The notes under the pieces are model-generated. The model was given only the letters and a program-made list of their open reading frames with translations, had not been told where the DNA came from and ran no database searches. A stretch of 64,000 nt of DNA from Hydractinia symbiolongicarpus (lineage: Eukaryota > Cnidaria > Hydrozoa > Anthoathecata > Hydractiniidae). Numbering within the stretch: position 1 is the stretch's first letter; the number at the start of each line of letters is the position of its first letter. The stretch is from the NCBI RefSeq assembly GCF_029227915.1, contig NC_079877.1, forward strand, positions 33,011,851 through 33,075,850, given 5' to 3'. The position numbers were made by a program, and so were the translations under genes. Positions 52,618 through 63,549 of the stretch are shown here, in pieces.

Positions 52618-53910
52618 TGTATACAAAGAAAGTACCCTGTGAGTAAACTCATTTCCAAAACGATTTTTTAAAGTATCTTTTCACCACTAAAACGCATGAG
52701 ACTTGTAGTTTTCAAAAATGTTTTCATTCTTGATGAGACGCTTAATGAAAGAGGTTTAATCGCCGGCAAACGAAAACCCGCGATTTCACGTAAATCCTGG
52801 GCTTGGACCGTATAGTCAAAAGTATACAAAGAAAGTACCCTGTGAGTAAACTATTTCCAGAACGATTTTTTAAATTATTTTTTCACCACTAAAGCGCATA
52901 AGATTTATAGTTTTTAAAAATGTTTTCATTTTTGATGGGACGCTGAATAAAAGTAGTTTAATCGCCGGCACACGAAAACCCGCGATTTCCCGTAAATCCC
53001 GGACTGGGCCCGTATAGTCGAATGTATACAAAGAAGGTACCCAGGGTGTAAACTCATTTCCCGAACGATTTTTAAAATTTTTTTTTCACCACTAGAACGC
53101 ATGAGACTTGTAGTTTTCAAAAATGTTTTCATTTTTGATGAGACGCTTGTTGAAAGAGGTTTAATCGCCGGCAAACGAAAACCCGCGATTTTCCGTAAAT
53201 CCCGGGCTTGTCCGTATAGTCAAAAGTATACAAAGAAAGTACCCTGTGAGTAAACTCATTTCCAGAACGATTATTTAAATTATTTTTTCACCACTAAAAC
53301 GCATAAGACTTGTAGTTTTCAAAAATGTTTTCATTCTTGATAAGACCCTTAATGAAAGAGGTTTAATCGCTGGCAAACGAAAACACGCGATTTCACGTAA
53401 ATCCCGGCTTTGACCCGTATAGTCGAATGTATACAAAGAAAGTACCCTGTGAGTAAACTCATTTCCAAAACGATTTTTTAAAGTATCTTTTCACCACTAA
53501 AACGCACGAGACTTGTGGTTTTCAAAAATGTTTTCATTTTTGATGAGACGCTGAATAAAAGAAGTTTAATTGCCGGCAAACGAAAACCCGCCATTTCCCG
53601 TAAACCCCGGACTCGGCCCGTATAGTCAAAAGTATACAAAGAAAGTACCCAGGGAGTAAACTCACTTCCCATGTATACAAAAAAAGTACCCTGTGAGTAA
53701 ACACATTTCCAAAACGATTTTTTAAATTATCTTTTCACCACTAAAACGCATGAGACTTGTAGTTTTCAAAAATGTTTTCATTTTTGATGAGACGCTTGTT
53801 GAAAGAGGTTTAATCGCCGGCAAACGAAAACCCGCGATTTCCCGTAAATCCCGGGCTTGGCCCGTATAGTCAAAAGTATACAAAGAAAGTACCCTGTGAG
53901 TAAACTCATT
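52618..53910 (+). repeat. 1.3-kb segment, copy 1 (offset 6740)
   Basis: Matches 59358-60650: the one-base deletion gtaaactatttcc (52851 and 59591 at ctat), the lost bases in gggcttgtccg (53211 and 59951 at tccg), and the 244-bp join (53672 and 60412). One internal monomer, near 53310-53430, differs (gataagacccttaatg against gatgagacacttaatgatag). Confidence 0.8.
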
Positions 53911-55780
53911 TCCAGAACGATTTTTTAAATTATTTTTTCACCACTAAAGCGCATAAGACTTATAGTTTTTAAAAATGTTTTCATTTTTGATGGGACGCTG
54001 AATAAAAGTAGTTTAATCGCCGGCACACGAAAACCCGCGATTTCCCGTAAATCCCGGACTGGGCCCGTATAGTCGAATGTATACAAAGAAGGTACCCAGG
54101 GTGTAAACTCATTTCCCGAACGATTTTTTAAATTTTTTTTTCACCACTAGAACGCATGAGACTTGTAGTTTTCAAAAATGTTTTCATTTTTGACGAGACG
54201 CTTAATGAAAGAGGTTTAATCGCTGGCAAACGAAAACCCGCGATTTCACGTAAATCCCGGGTTTGGCCCGTATAGTCGAATGTATACAAAGAAAGTACCC
54301 TGTGAGTAAACTCGTTTCCCGAACGATTTTTTAAATTATTTTTTCACCACTAAAACGCAAAAGACTTGTAGTTTTCAAAAATGTTTTCATTTTTGATGAG
54401 ACGCTTAATGAAAGAGGTTTAATCGCTGGCAAACGAAAACCCGCGATTTCACGTAAATCCCGGGTTTGGCCCGTATAGTCGAATGTATACAAAGAAAGTA
54501 CCCTGTGAGTAAACTCATTTCCAAAACGATTTTTTAAAGTATCTTTTCACCACTAAAACGCATGAGACTTGTAGTTTTCAAAAATGTTTTCATTCTTGAT
54601 GAGACCCTTAATGAAAGAGGTTTAATCGCTGGCAAACGAAAACACGCGATTTCACGTAAATCCCGGCTTTGACCCGTATAGTCGAATGTATACAAAGAAA
54701 GTACCCTGTGAGTAAACTCATTTCCAAAACGATTTTTTAAAGTATCTTTTCACCACTAAAACGCACGAGACTTGTGGTTTTCAAAAATGTTTTCATTTTT
54801 GATGAGACGCTGAATAAAAGAAGTTTAATTGCCGGCAAACGAAAACCCGCCATTTCCCGTAAACCCCGGACTCGGCCCGTATAGTCAAAAGTATACAAAG
54901 AAAGTACCCAGGGAGTAAACTCATTTCCCATGTATACAAAGAAAGTACCCTGTGAGTAAACACATTTCCAAAACGATTTTTTAAATTATCTTTTCACCAC
55001 TAAAACGCATGAGACTTGTAGTTTTCAAAAATGTTTTCATTTTTGATGAGACGCTTGTTGAAAGAGGTTTAATCGCCGGCAAACGAAAACCCGCGATTTC
55101 ACGTAAATCCCGGGTTTGGCCCGTATAGTCGAATGTATACAAAGAAAGTACCCTGTGAGTAAACTCATTTCCAAAACGATTTTTTAAAGTATCTTTTCAC
55201 CACTAAAACGCATGAGACTTGTAGTTTTCAAAAATGTTTACATTCTTGATGAGACGCTTAATGAAAGTGGTTTAATCGCCGGCAAACGAAAACCCGCGAA
55301 TTCACGTAAATCCTGGGCTTGGACCGTATAGTCAAAAGTATACAAAGAAAGTAACCTGTGAGTAAACTCATTTCCAGAACGATTATTTAAATTATTTTTT
55401 CACCACTAAAACGCATAAGACTTTTAGTTTTCAGAAATGTTTTCATTCTTGATGAGACGCTTAATGAAAGTGGTTTAATCGCCGGCAAACGAAAACCCGC
55501 GATTTCCCGTAAATCCCGGCTTTGACCCGTATAGTCGAATGTATACAAAGAAAGTACCCTGTGAGTAAACTCATTTCCAAAACAATTTTTTAAAGTATCT
55601 TTTCACCACTAAAACGCACGAGACTTGTAGTTTTCAAAAATGTTTTCATTTTTGATGAGACGCTGAATAAAAGAAGTTTAATTGCCGGCAAACGAAAACC
55701 CGCCATTTCCCGTAAACCCCGGACTCGGCCCGTATAGTCAAAAGTAAACAAAGAAAGTACCAAGGGAGTAAACTCATTTC
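53320..55780 (+). repeat. 1259-bp spacing of 244-bp units with gcttgtggtttt
   Basis: The joins at 53672 and 54931 are 1259 bp apart, and both monomers read gacttgtggttttc in place of gacttgtagttttc. gacccttaatg precedes each. Within the interval, gacgagacgctta (54194) repeats 52531 at offset 1663. Confidence 0.7.
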
Positions 55781-56657
55781 CCATGTATATAAAGAAAGTA
55801 CCCTGTGAGTAAACACATTTCCAAAACGATTTTTTAAATTATCTTTTCACCACTAAAACGCATGAGACTTGTAGTTTTCAAAAATGTTTTCATTTTTGAT
55901 GAGACGCTTGTTGAAAGAGGTTTAATCGCCGGCAAACAAAAACCCGCGATTTCCCGTAAATCCCGGGCTTGGCCCGTATAGTCAAAAGTATACAAAGAAA
56001 GTACCCTGTGAGTAAACTCATTTCCCGAACGATTTTTTAAATTATTTTTTCGCCACTAAAACGCAAAAGACTTGTAGTTTTCAAAAATGTTTTCATTTTT
56101 GATGAGACCCTTAATGAAAGAGGTTTAATCGCTGGCAAACGAAAACATGCGATTTCACGTAAATCCCGGGTTTGGCCCGTATAGTCGAATGTATACAAAG
56201 AAAGTACCCTGTGAGTAAACTCATTTCCAAAACGATTTTTTAAAGTATCTTTTCACCACTAAAACGCATGAGACTTGTAGTTTTCAAAAATGTTTTCATT
56301 CTTGATGACACGATTAATGAAAGCGGTTTAATCGCCGGTAAACGAAAACCCGCGATTTCCCGTAAATCCCGGGTTTGGCCCGTATAGTCGAATGTATACA
56401 AAGAAAGTACCCTGTGAGTAAACTCATTTCCAAAACGATTTTTTAAAGTATCTTTTCACCACTAAAACGCATGAGACTTGTAGTTTTCAAAAATGTTTTC
56501 ATTCTTGATGACACGATTAATGAAAGCGGTTTAATCGCCGGTAAACGAAAACCCGCGATTTCCCGTAAATCCCGGGTTTGGCCCGTATAGTCGAATGTAT
56601 ACAAAGAAAGTACCCTGTGAGTAAACTCATTTCCAAAACGATTTTTTAAAGTATCTT

Positions 56658-59395
56658 TTCACCACTAAAACGCACGAGACTTGTAGTTTTCAAAAATGTT
56701 TTCATTTTTGATGAGACGCTGAATAAAAGAAGTTTAATTGCCGGCAAACGAAAACCCGCCATTTCCCGTAAACCCCGGACTCGGCCCGTATAGTCAAAAG
56801 TAAACAAAGAAAGTACCCAGGGAGTAAACTCATTTCCCATGTATACAAAGAAAGTACCCTGTGAGTAAACACATTTCCAAAACGATTTTTTAAATTATCT
56901 TTTCACCACTAAAACGCATGAGACTTGTAGTTTTCAAAAATGTTTTCATTTTTGATGAGACGCTTGTTGAAAGAGGTTTAATCGCCGGCAAACAAAAACC
57001 CGCGATTTCCCGTAAATCCCGGGCTTGGCCCGTATAGTCAAAAGTATACAAAGAAAGTACCCTGTGAGTAAACTCATTTCCCGAACGATTTTTTAAATTA
57101 TTTTTTCGCCACTAAAACGCAAAAGACTTGTAGTTTTCAAAAATGTTTTCATTTTTGATGAGACCATTAATGAAAGAGGTTTAATCGCTGGCAAACGAAA
57201 ACATGCGATTTCACGTAAATCCCGGGTTTGGCCCGTATAGTCGAATGTATACAAAGAAAGTACCCTGTGAGTAAACTCATTTCCAAAACGATTTTTTAAA
57301 GTATCTTTTCACCACTAAAACGCATGAGACTTGTAGTTTTCAAAAATGTTTTCATTCTTGATGACACGATTAATGAAAGCGGTTTAATCGCCGGTAAACG
57401 AAAACCCGCGATTTCCCGTAAATCCCGGCTTTGGCCCGTATAGTCGAATGTATACAAAGAAAGTACCCTGTGAGTAAACTCATTTCCAAAACGATTTTTT
57501 AAAGTATCTTTTCACCACTAAAACGCACGAGACTTGTAGTTTTCAAAAATGTTTTCATTTTTGATGAGACGCTGAATAAAAGAAGTTTAATTGCCGGCAA
57601 ACGAAAACCCGCCATTTCCCTTAAACCCCGGACTCGGCCCGTATAGTCAAAAGTATACAAAGAAAGTACCCAGGGAGTAAACTCATTTCCCATGTATACA
57701 AAGAAAGTACCCTGTGAGTAAACACATTTTCAAAACGATTTTTTAAATTATCTTTTCACCACTAAAACGCATGAGACTTGTAGTTTTCAAAAATGTTTTC
57801 ATTTTTGATGAGACGTTTGTTGAAAGAGGTTTAATCGCCGGCAAACGAAAACCCGCGATTTCCCGTAAATCCCGGGCTTGGCCCGTATAGTCAAAAGTAT
57901 ACAAAGAAAGTACCCTGTGAGTAAACTCATTTCCCGAACGATTTTTTAAATTATTTTTTCACCACTAAAACGCAAAAGACTTGTAGTTTTCAAAAATGTT
58001 TTCATTTTTGATGAGACGCTTAATGAAAGAGGTTTAATCGCTGGCAAACGAAAACCCGCGATTTCACGTAAATCCCGGGTTTGGCCCGTATAGTCGAATG
58101 TATACAAAGAAAGTACCCTGTGAGTAAACACATTTCCAAAACGATTTTTTAAATTATCTATTCACCACTAAAACGCATGAGACTTGTAGTGTTCAAAAAT
58201 GTTTTCATTTTTGATGAGACGTTTGTTGAAAGAGGTTTAATCGCCGGCAAACGAAAACCCGCGATTTCCCGTAAATCCCGGGCTTGGCCCGTATAGTCAA
58301 AAGTATACAAAGAAAGTACCCTGTGAGTAAACTCATTTCCCGAACGATTTTTTAAATTATTTTTTCACCACTAAAACGCAAAAGACTTGTAGTTTTCAAA
58401 AATGTTTTCATTTTTGATGAGACGCTTAATGAAAAAGGTTTAATCGCTGGCAAACGAAAACCCGCGATTTCACGTAAATCCCGGGTTTGGCCCGTATAGT
58501 CGAATGTATACAAAGAAAGTACCCTGTGAGTAAACTCATTTCCAAAACGATTTTTTAAAGTATCTTTTCACCACTAAAACGCATGAGACTTGTAGTTTTC
58601 AAAAATGTTTTCATTCTTGATGAGACGCTTAATGAAAGAGGTTTAATCGCCGGCAAACGAAAACCCGCGAATTCACGTAAATCCCGGCTTTGACCCGTAT
58701 AGTCGAATGTATACAAAGAAAGTAACCTGTGAGTAAACTCATTTCCAGAACGATTATTTAAATTATTTTTTCACCACTAAAACGCATAAGACTTGTAGTT
58801 TTCAGAAATGTTTTCATTCTTGATGAGACGCTTAATGAAAGTGGTTTAATCGCCGGCAAACGAAAACCCGCGATTTCCCGTAAATCCCGGCTTTGACCCG
58901 TATAGTCGAATGTATACAAAGAAAGTACCCTGTGAGTAAACTCATTTCCAAAACGATTTTTTAAAGTATCTTTTCACCACTAAAACGCACGAGACTTGTA
59001 GTTTTCAAAAATGTTTTCATTTTTGATGAGACGCTGAATAAAAGAAGTTTAATTGCCGGCAAACGAAAACCCGCCATTTCCCGTAAACCCCGGACTCGGC
59101 CCGTATAGTCAAAAGTATACAAAGAATGTACCCAGGGAGTAAACTCATTTCCCATGTATACAAAGAAAGTACCCTGTGAGTAAACACATTTCCAAAACGA
59201 TTTTTTAAATTATCTTTTCACCACTAAAACGCATGAGACTTGTAGTTTTCAAAAATGTTTTCATTTTTGATGAGACGCTTGTTGAAAGAGGTTTAATCGC
59301 CGGCAAACGAAAACCCGCGATTTCCCGTAAATCCCGGGCTTGGCCCGTATAGTCAAAAGTATACAAAGAAAGTACCCTGTGAGTAAACTCATTTC
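56658..59395 (+). repeat. 2.7-kb segment, copy 2 of the 7958-bp pair
   Basis: Counterpart of 48700-51437, with joins at 56840, 57693 and 59155. Differences include a converted patch at 58685-58708 and gaaaaaggttt near 58435. It ends inside a monomer where aaaacgattttttaaagtat replaces gaacgattttttaaattatt. Confidence 0.8.
58685..58708. other. Gene-conversion patch (minimum 24 bp)
   Basis: At 50727-50750 the paired copy reads cctgggcttggaccg followed by tcaaaag. Here it reads cccggctttgacccg followed by tcgaatg, identical to the next monomer at exactly +203. The flanking rare forms cgaattcacg and aagtaacctg are kept, so only the patch was replaced. Confidence 0.7.
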
Positions 59396-60650
59396 CAAAA
59401 CGATTTTTTAAAGTATCTTTTCACCACTAAAACGCATGAGACTTGTAGTTTTCAAAAATGTTTTCATTCTTGATGAGACGCTTAATGAAAGAGGTTTAAT
59501 CGCCGGCAAACGAAAACCCGCGATTTCACGTAAATCCTGGGCTTGGACCGTATAGTCAAAAGTATACAAAGAAAGTACCCTGTGAGTAAACTATTTCCAG
59601 AACGATTTTTTAAATTATTTTTTCACCACTAAAGCGCATAAGACTTATAGTTTTTAAAAATGTTTTCATTTTTGATGGGACGCTGAATAAAAGTAGTTTA
59701 ATCGCCGGCACACGAAAACCCGCGATTTCCCGTAAATCCCGGACTGGGCCCGTATAGTCGAATGTATACAAAGAAGGTACCCAGGGTGTAAACTCATTTC
59801 CCGAACGATTTTTTAAATTTTTTTTTCACCACTAGAACGCATGAGACTTGTAGTTTTCAAAAATGTTTTCATTTTTGATGAGACGCTTGTTGAAAGAGGT
59901 TTAATCGCCGGCAAACGAAAACCCGCGATTTTCCGTAAATCCCGGGCTTGTCCGTATAGTCAAAAGTATACAAAGAAAGTACCCTGTGAGTAAACTCATT
60001 TCCAGAACGATTATTTAAATTATTTTTTCACCACTAAAACGCATAAGACTTGTAGTTTTCAGAAATGTTTTCATTCTTGATGAGACACTTAATGATAGTG
60101 GTTTAATCGCCGGCAAACGAAAACCCGCGATTTCCCGTAAATCCCGGCTTTGGCCCGTATAGTCGAATGTATACAAAGAAAGTACCCTGTGAGTAAACTC
60201 ATTTCCAAAACGATTTTTTAAAGTATCTTTTCACCACTAAAACGCACGAGACTTGTAGTTTTCAAAAATGTTTTCATTTTTGATGAGACGCTGAATAAAA
60301 GAAGTTTAATTGCCGGCAAACGAAAACCCGCCATTTCCCGTGAACCCCGGACTCGGCCCGTTTAGTCAAAAGTATACAAAGAAAGTACCCAGGGAGTAAA
60401 CTCATTTCCCATGTATTCAAAGAAAGTACCCTGTGAGTAAACACATTTCCAAAACGATTTTTTAAATTATCTTTTCACCACTAAAACGCATGAGACTTGT
60501 AGTTTTCAAAAATGTTTTCATTTTTGATGAGACGCTTGTTGAAAGAGGTTTTATCGCCGGGAAACGAAAACCCGCGATTTCCCGTAAATCCCGGGCTTGG
60601 CCCGTATAGTCAAAAGTATACAAAGAAAGTACCCTCTGAGTAAACTCATT
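59358..60650 (+). repeat. 1.3-kb segment, copy 2 (offset 6740)
   Basis: Counterpart of 52618-53910. The same 6740 offset also links 56215-56640 with 62955-63380, so both may descend from one larger duplication whose middle was later replaced by the 1259-bp unit. Confidence 0.75.
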
Positions 60651-61676
60651 TCCTGAACGATTTTTTAAATTATTTTTTCACCACTAAAACGCATAAGACT
60701 TGTAGTTTTCAAAAATGTTTTCATTTTTGATGAGACGCTTAATGAAAGAGGTTTAATCGCCGGCAAACGAAAACCCGCGATTTCACGTAAATCCCGGGTT
60801 TGGCCCGTATAGTCGAATGTATACAAAGAAAGTACCCTGTGAGTAAACTCATTTCCAAAACGATTTTTTAAAGTATCTTTTCACCACTAAAACGCATGAG
60901 ACTTGTAGTTTTCAAAAATGTTTTCATTTTTGATGAGACGCTGAATAAAAGAAGTTTAATTGCCGGCAAACGAAAACCCGCCATTTCCCGTAAACCCCGG
61001 ACTCGGCCCGTATAGTCAAAAGTATACAAAGAAAGTACCCAGGGAGTAAACTCATTTTCCATGTGTACAAAGAAAGTACCCTGTGAGTAAACACATTTCC
61101 AAAACGATTTTTTAAATTATCTTTTCACCACTAAAACGCATCAGACTTGTAGTTTTCAAAAATGTTTTCATTTTTGATGAGACGCTTAATGAAAGAAGTT
61201 TAATCGGCGGCAAACGAAAACCCGCGATTTTACGTAAATCCCGGGTTTCGCCCGTATAGTCGAATGTATACAAAGAAAGTACCCTGTGAGTAAACACATT
61301 TCCAAAACGATTTTTTAAATTATCTTTTCACCACTAAAACGCATGAGACTTGTAGTTTTCAAAAATGTTTTCATTTTTGATGAGACGCTTGTTGAAAGAG
61401 GTTTAATCGCCGGCAAACGAAAACCCGCGATTTCCCGTAAATCCCGGGCTTGGCCCGTATAGTCAAAAGTATACAAAGAAAGTACCCTGTGAGTAAACAC
61501 ATTTCCAAAACGATTTTTTAAAGTATCTTTTCACCACTAAAACGCATGAGACTTGTAGTTTTCAAAAATGTTTTCATTCTTGATGACACGATTAATGAAA
61601 GCGGTTTAATCGCCGGTAAACGAAAACCCGCGATTTCCCGTAAATCCCGGCTTTGGCCCGTATAGTCGAATGTATA
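60418..61676 (+). repeat. 1259-bp HOR, copy 1
   Basis: Six monomers, one of 244 bp. It matches 61677-62935, and on to 62960, at offset 1259 with no difference that I noticed. Private forms shared by both: ttttatcgccggg, ccctctgag, tttcctgaacg, gcatcagac, atcggcggc, ttttacgtaa and ttttccatgtgtac. Confidence 0.9.
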
Positions 61677-62400
61677 CAAAGAAAGTACCCTGTGAGTAAA
61701 CACATTTCCAAAACGATTTTTTAAATTATCTTTTCACCACTAAAACGCATGAGACTTGTAGTTTTCAAAAATGTTTTCATTTTTGATGAGACGCTTGTTG
61801 AAAGAGGTTTTATCGCCGGGAAACGAAAACCCGCGATTTCCCGTAAATCCCGGGCTTGGCCCGTATAGTCAAAAGTATACAAAGAAAGTACCCTCTGAGT
61901 AAACTCATTTCCTGAACGATTTTTTAAATTATTTTTTCACCACTAAAACGCATAAGACTTGTAGTTTTCAAAAATGTTTTCATTTTTGATGAGACGCTTA
62001 ATGAAAGAGGTTTAATCGCCGGCAAACGAAAACCCGCGATTTCACGTAAATCCCGGGTTTGGCCCGTATAGTCGAATGTATACAAAGAAAGTACCCTGTG
62101 AGTAAACTCATTTCCAAAACGATTTTTTAAAGTATCTTTTCACCACTAAAACGCATGAGACTTGTAGTTTTCAAAAATGTTTTCATTTTTGATGAGACGC
62201 TGAATAAAAGAAGTTTAATTGCCGGCAAACGAAAACCCGCCATTTCCCGTAAACCCCGGACTCGGCCCGTATAGTCAAAAGTATACAAAGAAAGTACCCA
62301 GGGAGTAAACTCATTTTCCATGTGTACAAAGAAAGTACCCTGTGAGTAAACACATTTCCAAAACGATTTTTTAAATTATCTTTTCACCACTAAAACGCAT
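60880..62400 (+). repeat. 244-bp monomers, two gcatgag copies at the far end
   Basis: The joins at 61062 and 62321 read ttttccatgtgtac rather than tttcccatgtatac, and these monomers start with gcatgag. They are the only gcatgag 244-bp copies after 24 kb. They lie exactly 1259 bp apart because they are the two copies of one tandem duplication. Confidence 0.8.
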
Positions 62401-62960
62401 CAGACTTGTAGTTTTCAAAAATGTTTTCATTTTTGATGAGACGCTTAATGAAAGAAGTTTAATCGGCGGCAAACGAAAACCCGCGATTTTACGTAAATCC
62501 CGGGTTTCGCCCGTATAGTCGAATGTATACAAAGAAAGTACCCTGTGAGTAAACACATTTCCAAAACGATTTTTTAAATTATCTTTTCACCACTAAAACG
62601 CATGAGACTTGTAGTTTTCAAAAATGTTTTCATTTTTGATGAGACGCTTGTTGAAAGAGGTTTAATCGCCGGCAAACGAAAACCCGCGATTTCCCGTAAA
62701 TCCCGGGCTTGGCCCGTATAGTCAAAAGTATACAAAGAAAGTACCCTGTGAGTAAACACATTTCCAAAACGATTTTTTAAAGTATCTTTTCACCACTAAA
62801 ACGCATGAGACTTGTAGTTTTCAAAAATGTTTTCATTCTTGATGACACGATTAATGAAAGCGGTTTAATCGCCGGTAAACGAAAACCCGCGATTTCCCGT
62901 AAATCCCGGCTTTGGCCCGTATAGTCGAATGTATACAAAGAAAGTACCCTGTGAGTAAAC
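61677..62960 (+). repeat. 1259-bp HOR, copy 2
   Basis: The match to copy 1 stops at 62961, where aaactca replaces aaacaca. The left edge of copy 1 is set by gtattcaaag (60417) against gtatacaaag. Confidence 0.9.
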
Positions 62961-63410
62961 TCATTTCCAAAACGATTTTTTAAAGTATCTTTTCACCACT
63001 AAAACGCATGAGACTTGTAGTTTTCAAAAATGTTTTCATTCTTGATGACACGATTAATGAAAGCGGTTTAATCGCCGGTAAACGAAAACCCGCGATTTCC
63101 CGTAAATCCCGGGTTTGGCCCGTATAGTCGAATGTATACAAAGAAAGTACCCTGTGAGTAAACTCATTTCCAAAACGATTTTTTAAAGTATCTTTTCACC
63201 ACTAAAACGCATGAGACTTGTAGTTTTCAAAAATGTTTTCATTCTTGATGACACGATTAATGAAAGCGGTTTAATCGCCGGTAAACGAAAACCCGCGATT
63301 TCCCGTAAATCCCGGGTTTGGCCCGTATAGTCGAATGTATACAAAGAAAGTACCCTGTGAGTAAACTCATTTCCAAAACGATTTTTTAAAGTATCTTTTC
63401 ACCACTAAAA
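62777..63410 (+). repeat. 203-bp single-monomer tandem triplication
   Basis: Three consecutive monomers carry gatgacacgattaatg (near 62840, 63043 and 63246) and gccggtaaacg. The second and third have gggtttggcccg, the first ggctttggcccg. A two-copy version lies at 56300-56640. This is the smallest amplification unit seen, one monomer. Confidence 0.85.
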
Positions 63411-63549
63411 CGCATGAGACTTGTAGTTTTCAAAAATGTTTACATTCTTGATGAGACGCTTAATGAAAGTGGTTTAATCGCCGGCAAACGAAAACCCGCG
63501 ATTTCCCGTAAATCCCGGGCTTGGACCGTATAGTCAAAAGTATACAAAG

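Larger units (their letters stand above)
28690..60660 (+). repeat. 244-bp monomers, gcacgag set (23 copies)
   Basis: The duplication join lies at 28881, 29328, 29977, 30829, 34113, 34560, 35209, 44167, 44817, 45874, 46728, 47582, 48435, 48882, 49735, 51197, 53672, 54931, 55784, 56840, 57693, 59155 and 60412. All carry gcacgag where the older set has gcatgag, so they form one lineage. Intervals are 447, 649-650, 852-854, 1056-1057, 1257-1259, 1462 and larger, each close to n x 203 + 41. None occurs between 35.3 and 43.9 kb, where the 1216-bp unit dominates. Confidence 0.85.
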
